NCBI RefSeq assembly: GCF_014697625.1
Contig: NZ_JACJSG010000040.1
Coordinates: 1 to 64,000 of the forward strand
Direction: 5' to 3'
From: Anabaena azotica FACHB-119
GTDB lineage: Bacteria; Cyanobacteriota; Cyanobacteriia; Cyanobacteriales; Nostocaceae
DNA length: 64,000 bases
Below, piece by piece: positions 8,678-18,369 of the stretch. The position numbers and the translations under genes were made by a program. Under the pieces are notes generated by a model. It was given only the letters and a program-made list of their open reading frames with translations. It did no database searches and was not told the origin of the DNA. The first letter of the stretch is position 1, and each line of letters begins with the position of its first letter.

Positions 8678-9730
8678 ATGACTACATCGATAATTAGAAA
8701 TCAAGAAATAAATAATCGCCTTAATAATCCCGAACTAAGGCTGAAAGATATTATCAAAACTTTGCCCAAGGAATGTTTCCAAAAGAACCAGAGAAAAGCC
8801 TGGACACAAGCCTTGCTGAGTGTGGTCATGGCAGGTTTAGGTTATTGGACTATAGCAGTTAGCCCTTGGTTTCTCTTACCCATAGCCTGGATTTTTACAG
8901 GTACTGCTTTAACAGGTTTTTTCGTCATTGGTCATGACTGCGGACACCGTTCATTTGCCAAACGTCGTTGGGTAAATGATTTAGTAGGGCATTTATATAT
9001 GATGCCCTTAATTTATCCCTTTCACAGTTGGCGAATTAAGCATAATCATCATCACAAACATACAAACAAATTAGATGAAGATAATGCTTGGCATCCCATT
9101 AGACCAGAAGTGTTTTCTAGTTGGGGTAAAACTCGCCAGTCTGCCTTTAAGTTGTTTATGCGTCAGCGCCTCTGGTGGGTAGGTTCCATTGGACATTGGG
9201 CTGTAGTACACTTTGATGCAAATAATTTCAAAGCTAAAGACCGAGCTGATGTCAAGCTTTCTGTGGCTGTAGTTGTATTATTTGCCGCAGTCGTTTTCCC
9301 CACTCTCATCGCTACAACAGGAATTTGGGGATTTGTCAAGTTTTGGTTCGTGCCTTGGCTGGTGTATCATTTCTGGATGAGTACCTTCACCATTGTTCAC
9401 CATACATTCGCCGATGTTCCCTTTGAAGCAAAGAACAAATGGCATGAAGCAATGGCACAGTTATATGGCACTATTCATTGCGACTACCCCAAATGGGTAG
9501 AAGTGCTTTGCCACGATATTAACGTTCATGTTCCTCATCACCTTTCCACTGCTATTCCTTCCTATAATTTGCGGTTAGCTTATAGCAGCATTAAAGAAAA
9601 TTGGGGAGATTACCTGCATGATGAATTTAAGTTTTCATGGTCTTTAATGAAGCAAATTACAGACCAATGCCAGCTTTACAAAACTGATGTTGGCTATAAA
9701 ACTTTTAATGAATATTACGCAGGACGATAA
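8678..9730 (+). CDS. desA: Delta-12 (omega-6) acyl-lipid desaturase
   Basis: A 350-residue membrane desaturase that places the Delta-12 double bond after DesC. Histidine boxes are HDCGH (about 88-92), HNHHHKH (about 122-128) and HVPHH (about 286-290), with hydrophobic segments near 45-85 and 195-240. The ATG at 8678 gives the usual cyanobacterial DesA length of about 350. It lies 213 bp after desC and 221 bp before desB, so each gene may have its own leader. Cyanobacterial des genes are commonly cold-induced; the long upstream gaps are compatible with regulated untranslated leaders, but no specific element was recognised. Confidence 0.92.
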   Translation: MTTSIIRNQEINNRLNNPELRLKDIIKTLPKECFQKNQRKAWTQALLSVVMAGLGYWTIAVSPWFLLPIAWIFTGTALTGFFVIGHDCGHRSFAKRRWVNDLVGHLYMMPLIYPFHSWRIKHNHHHKHTNKLDEDNAWHPIRPEVFSSWGKTRQSAFKLFMRQRLWWVGSIGHWAVVHFDANNFKAKDRADVKLSVAVVVLFAAVVFPTLIATTGIWGFVKFWFVPWLVYHFWMSTFTIVHHTFADVPFEAKNKWHEAMAQLYGTIHCDYPKWVEVLCHDINVHVPHHLSTAIPSYNLRLAYSSIKENWGDYLHDEFKFSWSLMKQITDQCQLYKTDVGYKTFNEYYAGR

Positions 9731-9951
9731 GTCTCTTGGCTAGTACTATTAACTAGCTACTAAATTGCTAAGAGAAATTAAATCTTCCGTAAATTCAACA
9801 GGTTCTGGTAATTCATTATTGATTAATTATGATTATATGAATTGCCAGAAATTATATACCTGGATATCCGAATAAATAACTTCGCAGATATCGCCGAAGT
9901 GAATTCTTTCTACTGCAAAAAACTCCGATTTATCTTCCAAAACAGAATCAA

Positions 9952-11022
9952 GTGCAATTAACAAACATATCTTCCGATAATTCTCCGAACTTGGAACAGT
10001 CAGAGAATAGTACACTGCCATTTACTCTTCAGGATTTAAAAGCCGCTATTCCTGCTGAATGTTTTCAACCCAATGTCAGCAAATCACTATATTACTTTTT
10101 TCGTGATGTACTAATCATCGGTTCATTGTATGCAGTTGCCCATTACCTAGATTCCTGGTATTTCTGGCCGATTTTCTGGCTGATGCAAGGAACTATGTTT
10201 TGGGCATTGTTTGTAGTTGGACATGACTGCGGACATCAATCATTTTCTAAACACAAATGGTTGAATGATTTAGTTGGGCATCTATCACACACACCAATAT
10301 TAGTTCCCTATCACGGTTGGCGCATCAGTCATAGGACACATCACAAAAACACTGGCAATATCGATAACGACGAAAGCTGGTATCCTGTGACAGAATCCCA
10401 ATATAAGGAAATGCCTTTGGTACAAAAGATAGGGCGCTACTACGCCTTTTTGTTGGCATATCCAGTATATTTATTCAAGCGTTCTCCCAATAAAGAAGGC
10501 TCTCATTTTTCACCTAGCAGTTCCCTCTTCAAGCCTAGCGAAAAATGGGATGTCATCACCAGCACAGTTCTCTGGACTTGCATGGTTGGTTTGTTAGCAT
10601 TCCTCACCTATCAATGGGGTTGGATGTGGTTGTTGAAATATTACGCCGCACCCTACATAGTGTTTGTAATTTGGCTCGATTTAGTAACATTTCTCCACCA
10701 TACTGAACCTAATGTACCTTGGTATCGTGGCGAAGATTGGACTTTTCTTAAAGGTGCAATTTCCAGCATCGATCGCAATTACGGTTTAGTAAATCATATC
10801 CATCACGATATCGGTACTCACGTAGCGCACCACATTTTCCTGAATATCCCTCACTACAACTTGCTCAAGGCGACTGAGGCGATTAAACCAGTAATGGGTG
10901 AGTATTACCGCAAGTCTGAAGAACCAATTTGGAAAGCCTTATGGCGTTCTTCTTTAGCTTGCCATTTCGTCCCAGATACAGGCGGGAAAGTATATTACAC
11001 TTCCTACAATAAGGTACAGTAG
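9952..11022 (+). CDS. desB: Omega-3 (Delta-15) acyl-lipid desaturase
   Basis: A 356-residue membrane desaturase that forms the omega-3 double bond of alpha-linolenic lipids. Histidine boxes: HDCGH (about 90-94), HRTHH (about 126-130) and HVAHH (about 301-305). The start is uncertain. GTG at 9952 is taken because an in-frame stop lies at 9877 and no ATG occurs between that stop and the conserved domain; no clear ribosome-binding site was seen. Family identity rests on its paralogy to desA and its third place in the desC-desA-desB cluster. Confidence 0.9.
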   Translation: MQLTNISSDNSPNLEQSENSTLPFTLQDLKAAIPAECFQPNVSKSLYYFFRDVLIIGSLYAVAHYLDSWYFWPIFWLMQGTMFWALFVVGHDCGHQSFSKHKWLNDLVGHLSHTPILVPYHGWRISHRTHHKNTGNIDNDESWYPVTESQYKEMPLVQKIGRYYAFLLAYPVYLFKRSPNKEGSHFSPSSSLFKPSEKWDVITSTVLWTCMVGLLAFLTYQWGWMWLLKYYAAPYIVFVIWLDLVTFLHHTEPNVPWYRGEDWTFLKGAISSIDRNYGLVNHIHHDIGTHVAHHIFLNIPHYNLLKATEAIKPVMGEYYRKSEEPIWKALWRSSLACHFVPDTGGKVYYTSYNKVQ

Positions 11023-11069
11023 GGGACAGGCTACAGTAGGGTGGGCATTGCCCACCACCACCTGCTTAT

Positions 11070-11214
11070 TAGACCTCTTGCATAAATAATTTGGCGTTGC
11101 TGACAATATTATTTTAAGGCTCACGCAAAGGCGCTAAGACGCAAATAAGAACGCAAAATAATAAGTCTTAAAGTTATATATTTTGCCTGTTTAATTATTC
11201 TTGCAAGAGGTCTA
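11070..11214. mobile_element. MITE-like element with TA target duplication
   Basis: Terminal inverted repeats GACCTCTTGCA extend to about 20 of 22 matching positions (11070-11091 against 11193-11214). The ends are bordered by TA on both sides, as expected for IS630/Tc1-like transposition. At about 145 bp it has no coding capacity, and it carries a copy of the ctcacgcaaaggcgc dispersed repeat inside. Confidence 0.55.
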
Positions 11215-11340
11215 TTGAAATGAGGCAAAATATCAGATAATTAATCGCTACCCTAATCTATACAACAACTGCTATAGCGTTAACCGCCAACAGAAGAGGA
11301 TGAACGCCGATAAGTTAGATTAAACATCGTGACTCATCGG

Positions 11341-11360
11341 CGTTCATCTGCGTTTAATTA
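11341..11360 (+). repeat. Left 20-bp direct repeat flanking the ATPase/TOPRIM cassette
   Basis: The 20-bp word starting cgttcatctg and ending cgtttaatta is repeated exactly at 14167-14186 in the same orientation, with the two-gene cassette between. The word also belongs to the dispersed cgcagat repeat family. Confidence 0.7.
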
Positions 11361-11602
11361 ATTTTCTCTAATTTCATCTCATGTTCGATTAAAGACTTTA
11401 TAAGGGCTTTTTACCAACACCGTCAGCTATTATCCAGCACAGGAAGTCAGGCTCATCAAAACTTCAAGTGATAAAGATAACTAAATTATTTAATAGACAA
11501 TAAATTTCATCATGAGCCATAATAAATTAAAAACTAGAAAGGTATTATAAATTTTTGCAAGTTGTTTAAATTGTTAACCTTACTCTACATTTAAGGTATT
11601 TT

Positions 11603-13132
11603 ATGTACTTAGAAAAAGTTTGTGTCCCTGATTTTCGTGCTTTAAAAAACGTAGAGATTTGTTTTGAAAGAGAATTGAAACCTAGTATTTTTCCGCTAGG
11701 AAGTCTGAACGGTGGTGGAAAAAGTACACTTTTACAACTGATTTTCGTATTACTACATTGTTCTATCCATCCAGACAGAATAGTTTTTTTGAAAAACTTG
11801 CTTAATGGTTTCAAAACTTATCAAAAATCAAACAGAAGAATATTAGCCACTATTGATATATGGGAAAACAATAAAACAATACAACTCAGTTTCTTGGTTT
11901 GTAAAGAATCTTTTTTTCAAGATTTATTTAATGATGGTAATTTCGATAAAGAAAATTATGTAACTTATGTGTCTGCATCTAGGCGTTTAGAAGAACTGAA
12001 TACACAAATTTTTTCTTTAAAAAGAGAGGAGAACAGAATAGGAAAGATAGATTCTCAGTTAAGAACTCTAAATAGAAGTGATAACTATAAAGAAAAGAAC
12101 AATATTTTGCGAAGTATAAACAATCAATTAGAAGAAGAATATATTTCCTTGAATGTTGCTAGTTATGGAGATAAGTTGATAATTTTTTCATCTTATATAA
12201 GAACTATGAAAGATTGGGTTAATATATCAAATGAGGATATTCGTAAACTAACAAATTTAACTACAGAAATATTAGATATTATTGACTCAAGTCTGGAAAG
12301 TACAAATGAAAAAATTAAAGAAATTGAACTTTATAAGGAAAATTTTTCAAATATTTTAAAAAGAAATAATATGATATATATATGTGAAATTTTGCCTGCT
12401 ATTCAAGAGCTAGAAGAGAGAGAAATATTAATTTGCCAAATTAAGAACATAGATATAAATGAAGCAACATTATTTTTAGAAAAAATATCAGAAAAAACAT
12501 TCCTAGCAGCACACGTATCTCAAGTTTTTCTATTTCTGCCTCCAGATTCTAGAAAATCATTATTTAAAACTCAAAACAAAGAAGAGTTGAATGATAATGA
12601 CTATTATGCACAGCTTAGGAAAGAAAAACCTAAACTTCCAGGTTTTTTTACATATGATTTCATGGCTGTAGATATTCTCATCGATTCTTTTAAAAAAGCT
12701 CGTGACCTGGATTTTCTAAAAGCTATAGAAACAGGAGAATATGGAGAAAATTACAAAAAGTTATTAGAAGATTTGAATCATGTTCTAAACAATAAAAAAA
12801 TCAATATCAACAAGGATTTATCTGGAGTTACATTCAAAATAGATACAGATGATACAGAACTATATCCCGAAGACTTAAGTCATGGTGAGCTAAAAAGATT
12901 ATGCCTTTATATGTGGATTAAACATCATCAAATAGAAAATTCAATCGTTTTAATGGACGAAATTGAAATTGCATTTCATCCAGACTGGCAATATCAGATA
13001 GTTAGAGATATTGAAGAATGGTCGCCTACTAATCAGTATATCCTTGCTACTCACTCTTACGAACTCTGCCAAGCAGTTACGCCTGCTCATGTTAAAGAAC
13101 TAGAACCAAAACTGAGAAAAAATCCGAAATAA
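11603..13132 (+). CDS. SMC/ABC-type AAA ATPase, candidate AriA-like defence protein
   Basis: A 509-residue ATPase. Walker A is GSLNGGGKST (about 33-42), followed by a long helical, charged middle part with coiled-coil character (about 110-310). The C-terminal half has an ABC signature LSHGE (about 425-429), Walker B with catalytic Glu in IVLMDEIEIA (D452, E453), and an H-loop ATHSYE (H484). This is the AAA_15/AAA_21 'OLD-like' class. The next gene begins 17 bp after its stop and looks TOPRIM-like, matching gene order and sizes of PARIS (AriA about 460-500, AriB about 300 residues). In PARIS the ATPase holds the toxin-like nuclease until it senses a phage anti-defence protein. The pair is A+T-rich compared with its neighbours, suggesting transfer. 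PARIS identity is inference; a related ATPase/nuclease pair is possible. Confidence 0.75.
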   Translation: MYLEKVCVPDFRALKNVEICFERELKPSIFPLGSLNGGGKSTLLQLIFVLLHCSIHPDRIVFLKNLLNGFKTYQKSNRRILATIDIWENNKTIQLSFLVCKESFFQDLFNDGNFDKENYVTYVSASRRLEELNTQIFSLKREENRIGKIDSQLRTLNRSDNYKEKNNILRSINNQLEEEYISLNVASYGDKLIIFSSYIRTMKDWVNISNEDIRKLTNLTTEILDIIDSSLESTNEKIKEIELYKENFSNILKRNNMIYICEILPAIQELEEREILICQIKNIDINEATLFLEKISEKTFLAAHVSQVFLFLPPDSRKSLFKTQNKEELNDNDYYAQLRKEKPKLPGFFTYDFMAVDILIDSFKKARDLDFLKAIETGEYGENYKKLLEDLNHVLNNKKININKDLSGVTFKIDTDDTELYPEDLSHGELKRLCLYMWIKHHQIENSIVLMDEIEIAFHPDWQYQIVRDIEEWSPTNQYILATHSYELCQAVTPAHVKELEPKLRKNPK

Positions 13133-13148
13133 ATAAGTAATATTCAGA

Positions 13149-14093
13149 ATGAGCCTTAATGAAATAGAGCTAAAGCAGCATTGTGAACATATTCTTAAAT
13201 CGAGAAGAATAAAAAATAAAATTGTTGTACTTTGTGAAGGTGCTATTCCGAAAATAGAGGGTACATTATCACCTCAAACATATCACCGTATGGAACAAAT
13301 GCCTGATGCAAATTTTTACAATGCTTGCATTCCTAAATGGTGGAAAGAATATAGACCACAATTCATTAATTGTGGTAGTCGTCAAGATGTTTTGAATACA
13401 TTTTTTCAACTTACAGAATTACATAATGAAAGCCCTGAGCAATCTTATTTAGAACCAAATAAACTTTTCGCTCTTGTTGATTTGGATATTCAAAAAGCAG
13501 ATATTAATAATTACCGTTTCGATAACACTGAAAGCATTTTCTACCATCTTTATGAGCAAGGTAAAATAAATGAAAGCAATTCAAAAGTTCATCGTATATG
13601 GGTCACAGGCTTAATTCATAAAGAGGCATATTTTCTTAATCCTGATACCCAATCAGTGTATCAGGATTATGCAACTACACCAAACTATAACGGTAATGCA
13701 ATCGAAATAGAAAAAATATATTTAGATATGGTTGATGAACTTTGCCAAGATGCTGATTTAAAAAGCAACTGGCAAACAGGATTTAAGCGTATAATCTACT
13801 GTTTAGGTGTAAATTGCGATGATATAATTAACTTTCCAAGTCTCTGGAAATCTAAGTATAATCAAAGCCAAAATGATGTTGAGAAAAAACAATTAATCCT
13901 AGCTTTATTGACAATTATTAAAGCAAAAAAATATTGGAATAAAATACATCCTCCAAGTGATTTCCAGCTTCCAAAACATAGATATAGAGAAATGTTGATG
14001 TTAGAAATAGGTAAATTTTACTCTGAGCAAGATGGCAATATAAATAATCATATTCCTTTTTTCTTTAACACATTACATAGTTTGATTTATTAG
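13149..14093 (+). CDS. TOPRIM/DUF4435-like partner of the ATPase, candidate AriB-like effector
   Basis: A 314-residue protein starting at ATG 13149, 17 bp after the ATPase gene. No standard domain is certain. Three spaced features resemble the TOPRIM/DUF4435 pattern: a hydrophobic strand ending in glutamate, IVVLCEGA (E30); a second strand ending in an acidic pair, LFALVDLDI (D111, D113); and a third, RIWVTGLIHKEAYFL, with H157/E159 at the place where DUF4435 proteins have a 'hd.E.yl' motif. In PARIS the AriB subunit is a TOPRIM nuclease that acts on host tRNA. The gene is A+T-rich and lies inside 20-bp direct repeats with its partner. Alternatives are an uncharacterised ATPase-associated protein or a divergent OLD-like nuclease. 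Confidence 0.6.
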   Translation: MSLNEIELKQHCEHILKSRRIKNKIVVLCEGAIPKIEGTLSPQTYHRMEQMPDANFYNACIPKWWKEYRPQFINCGSRQDVLNTFFQLTELHNESPEQSYLEPNKLFALVDLDIQKADINNYRFDNTESIFYHLYEQGKINESNSKVHRIWVTGLIHKEAYFLNPDTQSVYQDYATTPNYNGNAIEIEKIYLDMVDELCQDADLKSNWQTGFKRIIYCLGVNCDDIINFPSLWKSKYNQSQNDVEKKQLILALLTIIKAKKYWNKIHPPSDFQLPKHRYREMLMLEIGKFYSEQDGNINNHIPFFFNTLHSLIY

Positions 14094-14146
14094 AAATTAA
14101 CAGCTAATATAGCGGATTGCAATCGAATAAAATACAAATTCATCTG

Positions 14147-14186
14147 CATTCATCTGCGTTCATCTGCGTTCATCTGCGTTTAATTA
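14147..14186 (+). repeat. 10-mer tandem repeat and right direct repeat of the cassette
   Basis: Four tandem 10-nt units of the type catctgcgtt, then taatta. The last 20 bp (14167-14186) match 11341-11360 exactly. Confidence 0.75.
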
Positions 14187-14251
14187 TTCTTTCTGTACCT
14201 CGCTGACTTGAAGACCGCTATAGGTTAATGGAATGTATTTTTCCTCAACGA

Positions 14252-14283
14252 AAAAGGCAAAAGAATTACTTCTTTTGCCTTTT
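14252..14283 (-). terminator. Intrinsic terminator after rpoC2
   Basis: AAAAGGCAAAAGAA (14252-14265) and its exact complement (14270-14283) form a 14-bp stem with a 4-nt loop. Read on the minus strand the stem ends in a T-run. It lies 28 bp beyond the rpoC2 stop and, being A/T-flanked on both sides, may also stop transcription from the + strand cassette. Confidence 0.75.
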
Positions 14284-14310
14284 CAATTTAGATGTTGACG
14301 TTAGAACTTA

Positions 14311-17300
14311 TTAAAAATCATCATCATCTTCTTCGTCATCGTCAGCATCTTCATAATCATCATCGGCTTCATCCTCTACTAGATCCTGTAGATCCTGCAT
14401 ATCATCAGCAATCAACTCATCATCGAGAATTGAACGACGACTATTAAATGCACCATCCCCAAGAGTGGGAGCATCTAAATTGTAGGCGCGAGCTGTGCGG
14501 TCATCCAACACCATATCCAGTGGATCATCGGTTTCATCCAACACACTGGTAGTTTCCAGGGTGGAATAATCTTCAATCATTCCTGGTTCATCATAGGTGT
14601 TGTAACCAGTTCCCGCAGGAATCAATCGTCCGATAATCACGTTTTCTTTCAAACCACGCAACCAGTCAGATTTACCTTCAATCGCTGCTTCGGTGAGAAC
14701 CCTGGTAGTTTCTTGGAAGGATGCGGCAGAAATGAAGCTGTCGGTATTCAAGGATGCTTTGGTAATCCCTAATAATACTGGTGTGTATTGCGCTCTTGCA
14801 CCGCCAGTAATCGCCATAGCTTCATTCACCTGCTCGACTTGGCGCAGTTCTACCAACTCACCGGGAAGCATGGTAGTATCACCACCATCATCTATCCGTA
14901 CTTTGTTGGTCATCTGGCGCACAATCACTTCGATGTGTTTGTCGGCGATGTCAATACCTTGCGATTGGTACACCATCTGCACTTCATTCACGAGGAAGGT
15001 TTGCACCTTCTGTAAAGCGTGGCTGGCGCAAGCATAAACGCCATCTTCCGAACCCAAGCTGAAGAAGACTTCCAGAATTTCGTGGGGGTTGGAAGGCCCG
15101 TCACTCAATGGTTGACCTGCTGATACATGAGAACCATCTAATACAGCTAGGTTTTGTCCAGGGCCAAGGGGGTAATCGGTGACGACACCATTGGATTCTA
15201 TAACTTTGATAGCGATCGCTTCATCACCATCACCATATACTACCTTAACTTCCCCGCCCCGTTTGCCGAGAATACAAGCTTCCTTGGGCTTCCGGGCTTC
15301 TAGTAGTTCTTCGATCCGAGGCAAACCTTGGATGATGTCTCCAGTTTTCGCCCGTTCAAACACCAGCAACACCAAGTTATCGCCCCGTTGTACCAAATCA
15401 CCATCTTCTATCTGCAATACTGCACCAGGGCTGACTCGGTAGGGACGACCAGCACGGATAGTCACGGCGTAGTTCTTAGTGCTAAGTGCGGCTTCTTGAT
15501 TGGCAGAACTTTCAGTCGCATTTTTGACTGAAACAACTTGTCCAGATTCTTCGGCGTAAACACCAGGAGCAATTTCTGCACCCTCGACGATTAAATCACC
15601 CGCTTTAACTTTGGGTTGGGCGGTGGTATTCACTGTCGCCATGTCACTGTGACGTAGCACTAAACAACGGCGTACCGCTTCGGTTCCCTTCTGTACGCCC
15701 CGCACAATCCCACCTTCTTTCGATAAGATTTGGGTACGGGCGACGACAGCACCAGGAACGATGGTTTGCCCATCTTGTACTTCCAGGCTTGTCTGTGTAC
15801 TACCTTGGGTAGCATCAGCCGCAATGTCACGACGTAGTACCAAGGATTCCAGAATTACCAGTTGCAAGCGTTGAACTTCTGCATCCTCAGAGTCAGGGAT
15901 TAACTCAATGTCTGCTGCGAGAGGAGAAGCATTATGTTCTTGTTCCCCTTCCTGCTCAATTTCTAATACCAATTGAGTACGTAGCAGTTCTACGCCTTCT
16001 ACAGACTTCACCCGTTCTGTATCCTTGTAGGGAAGTCTTTGTACTGCCCGTAGTTGAATTGAACGTCCGGTTTGCTGACTAACCGATGTAGTAGATGGTA
16101 CATCTGGGGTTGTGGGAACAGCAAACTCTACAACTGGACGGCTTAACAGTGCAGGGCCTTCTGGTGATTCTACATACTGGATGTAACGCAGTTCTGTAGC
16201 AACTTGCCCTAACAGTTCTTCGCCTGGTTGTAGCAAGGTGTTGTCTCTACCGATAACGGCTTCTGGGTCGTCTACCATCAGCAGTTCACCCGGCTTAATC
16301 ACGACTTCCCGGAGAATGTCGTTTTTCTGGGTGACTTCTACCACACCACTGTTTTGACAGAAGATGTCTTTGACGACTTCTGTACCAGCTTCCACAAACT
16401 GACCATCTTCAACCAACAGCAGGGAGATGTCTTTGTTAACTTCGTGGGTTTCTTCAGGAATCCATAACAATGTACCGCCCTGTACCACTTCATAACCCAG
16501 CTTGGCTTTACCTTTCTTCTGAACTTCTACGCCAGAGAATTTGAGGAAACCACCTGTGGTTGTGCGATAGCGGTCATCAATTAATTCAGCAACTACTTGA
16601 CCATTTTGTACTTTTGTGCCTGGGGTTGCCCGCAGGTTAAATACTTGGTTATTGCCAGTAGTTACCAAGTAGCTGTTACGACCTTGGGAACTTTGAACGG
16701 TGACGGTTGCTTGGTCTAAAACTACGGAAGCGGTGATGATTTCGATTTCTCTAGTACTCTTACCAGGAGTTGCTTCTGGTAAACGTACTACCCCACCATG
16801 TATAGTTGTTAACTTAGTTTCTGCTAAGACACCGTTAGTTTCGACGCGATCGCCATTTTTCACCACCAATTCCGCCCCTGGTGGCAAGTTATACACCTCA
16901 CCAGAGAGAATCCAAATCAAACCACCCCTGGCGGCTGTGGTTGTGGTGTTACCTTGACGGTCTGTCTTTTGTTCCGGGACGACCTCAGCAAACTTCACTT
17001 CCCCAGCTAAGTCAGAAGCCACATCTTTCACGGCTTTTTCTGTATTAGTCCGGGTAGTCCGACCACCAAGGGCTACCTCCGCCAGCAATTGACCTTGTTT
17101 TACCTGTTGTCCATCAGTAATATAGATGGTGGAACCTTGGGTAACTTGAATTTCCTGGGGTGCTGGGGTTTCCGAACCTTCCTTACGAGGTTCCAGAATC
17201 ATGATCCCATTGCTTTCTACGAATAAAGCATCTTCCCCGTGACGAGTCCGGTAGGGTCTGGTGCGTAACTTCTTAGGTAACTTGATAGTTCCATCAACTT

Positions 17301-18369
17301 TGGAACGTACTTGTTGCGCTACTTCCCCAGTGAACACACCCCCGGTGTGGAATGTCCGCATGGTCAGCTGGGTTCCAGGTTCACCGATACTTTGAGCAGC
17401 GATAATACCCACGGCTTCCCCTAAGTCTACCATCTTAGCGTGAGCCAAACTCCAACCGTAGCAGTGCTGACACACAGAACGGGCGGCTTCACAGGTGAGA
17501 GGCGATCGCACCACAACTTCCTTCACCCCAGCCTTCTCAATGTCCTTAGCCAAGTCATCAGAAATTGGGGTATTGCGTGGAGCAATCACTTCTTTTGTAG
17601 TAGGATGAATGACATCCTCGCCTATTACCCGACCCAACAAGCGTGTAGACAACTTGATCAGGGTTTTATTCCCTTCGGTCATCGCCCGGATAGGAATCCC
17701 TCTAGTAGTACCGCAATCAATTTCCCGAATGATTACATCCTGGGATACGTCTACAAGACGGCGGGTCAGATAACCAGAGTCGGCTGTACGTAACGCCGTA
17801 TCCACCAGACCTTTTCTCGCACCGTAAGACGAAATAATGTATTCTGTTACAGTCAGACCTTCACGGAAGTTAGTTTTGATGGGTAAGTCGATAATTTCCC
17901 CTTGCGGATCTGCCATCAGACCCCGCATCCCCACCAACTGACGCACCTGAGAGATATTACCCCGCGCCCCAGAGAACGCCATCATGTATACAGAATTGAG
18001 GGGGTTAGTTTGTCTAAAGTGGGTAACAACCTCATCCTTCAGGGCTTCACTAGTACCGTTCCAAGTATCAATTACCTTTTGGAAACGTTCAACTTCCGTA
18101 ATTTCACCCCGTTGGTAACGAGCTTCAGTCGCGCGAATTTCCTCCTCGGCTGCTTCCAGAAGACTCCGCTTACTGGGTGGAACCATCAAGTCATCAACAC
18201 TGATAGAAACCCCAGCTCTAGTAGCATAGCGGAAGCCCAAATCCTTCAACTTATCCGCCATCACTGCGGTACGCGCCGTTCCATAATGAGTGAACGCCCA
18301 AGAAATCAAATTTCTCAGTTGACCTTTATCAACGACGCGATTGCGAAAAATCATCTTTTCGTTAGTCAT
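14311..18369 (-). CDS. rpoC2: DNA-directed RNA polymerase subunit beta'' (beta-prime C-terminal part)
   Basis: A 1352-residue C-terminal half of the split beta-prime subunit, as in cyanobacteria and plastids. It carries the trigger-loop region and bridge-helix-adjacent parts, with the conserved stretch GEPGTQLTMRTFHTGG near residues 331-346. A zinc-binding cysteine set lies in the CEAARSVCQHCYGW region (about 294-307). The long insertion characteristic of cyanobacteria follows, and the protein ends in an acidic tail rich in Asp/Glu. The ATG at 18369 is inside or at the edge of an STRR and lacks a clear ribosome-binding site; an alternative start is the Met five codons later (MIFRNRVV). It is the last gene of rpoB-rpoC1-rpoC2. 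Confidence 0.97.
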   Translation of the reverse strand: MTNEKMIFRNRVVDKGQLRNLISWAFTHYGTARTAVMADKLKDLGFRYATRAGVSISVDDLMVPPSKRSLLEAAEEEIRATEARYQRGEITEVERFQKVIDTWNGTSEALKDEVVTHFRQTNPLNSVYMMAFSGARGNISQVRQLVGMRGLMADPQGEIIDLPIKTNFREGLTVTEYIISSYGARKGLVDTALRTADSGYLTRRLVDVSQDVIIREIDCGTTRGIPIRAMTEGNKTLIKLSTRLLGRVIGEDVIHPTTKEVIAPRNTPISDDLAKDIEKAGVKEVVVRSPLTCEAARSVCQHCYGWSLAHAKMVDLGEAVGIIAAQSIGEPGTQLTMRTFHTGGVFTGEVAQQVRSKVDGTIKLPKKLRTRPYRTRHGEDALFVESNGIMILEPRKEGSETPAPQEIQVTQGSTIYITDGQQVKQGQLLAEVALGGRTTRTNTEKAVKDVASDLAGEVKFAEVVPEQKTDRQGNTTTTAARGGLIWILSGEVYNLPPGAELVVKNGDRVETNGVLAETKLTTIHGGVVRLPEATPGKSTREIEIITASVVLDQATVTVQSSQGRNSYLVTTGNNQVFNLRATPGTKVQNGQVVAELIDDRYRTTTGGFLKFSGVEVQKKGKAKLGYEVVQGGTLLWIPEETHEVNKDISLLLVEDGQFVEAGTEVVKDIFCQNSGVVEVTQKNDILREVVIKPGELLMVDDPEAVIGRDNTLLQPGEELLGQVATELRYIQYVESPEGPALLSRPVVEFAVPTTPDVPSTTSVSQQTGRSIQLRAVQRLPYKDTERVKSVEGVELLRTQLVLEIEQEGEQEHNASPLAADIELIPDSEDAEVQRLQLVILESLVLRRDIAADATQGSTQTSLEVQDGQTIVPGAVVARTQILSKEGGIVRGVQKGTEAVRRCLVLRHSDMATVNTTAQPKVKAGDLIVEGAEIAPGVYAEESGQVVSVKNATESSANQEAALSTKNYAVTIRAGRPYRVSPGAVLQIEDGDLVQRGDNLVLLVFERAKTGDIIQGLPRIEELLEARKPKEACILGKRGGEVKVVYGDGDEAIAIKVIESNGVVTDYPLGPGQNLAVLDGSHVSAGQPLSDGPSNPHEILEVFFSLGSEDGVYACASHALQKVQTFLVNEVQMVYQSQGIDIADKHIEVIVRQMTNKVRIDDGGDTTMLPGELVELRQVEQVNEAMAITGGARAQYTPVLLGITKASLNTDSFISAASFQETTRVLTEAAIEGKSDWLRGLKENVIIGRLIPAGTGYNTYDEPGMIEDYSTLETTSVLDETDDPLDMVLDDRTARAYNLDAPTLGDGAFNSRRSILDDELIADDMQDLQDLVEDEADDDYEDADDDEEDDDDF

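Larger units (their letters stand above)
11023..11602. other. Gene-free stretch with palindrome, MITE-like element and cassette flank
   Basis: No gene is seen. Contents in order: a 17-nt palindrome ggtgggca-t-tgcccacc (11040-11056), a MITE-like element (11070-11214), an inverted gaacgccgat/atcggcgttc pair near 11300-11347, the left 20-bp direct repeat of the ATPase/TOPRIM cassette (11341-11360), and an A+T-rich leader in front of the ATPase gene. Confidence 0.6.

Noticed and set aside
8465..9951. Cold-responsive RNA element upstream of desA or desB
   Set aside because: The long gaps would allow one, but no structure or known motif could be supported.
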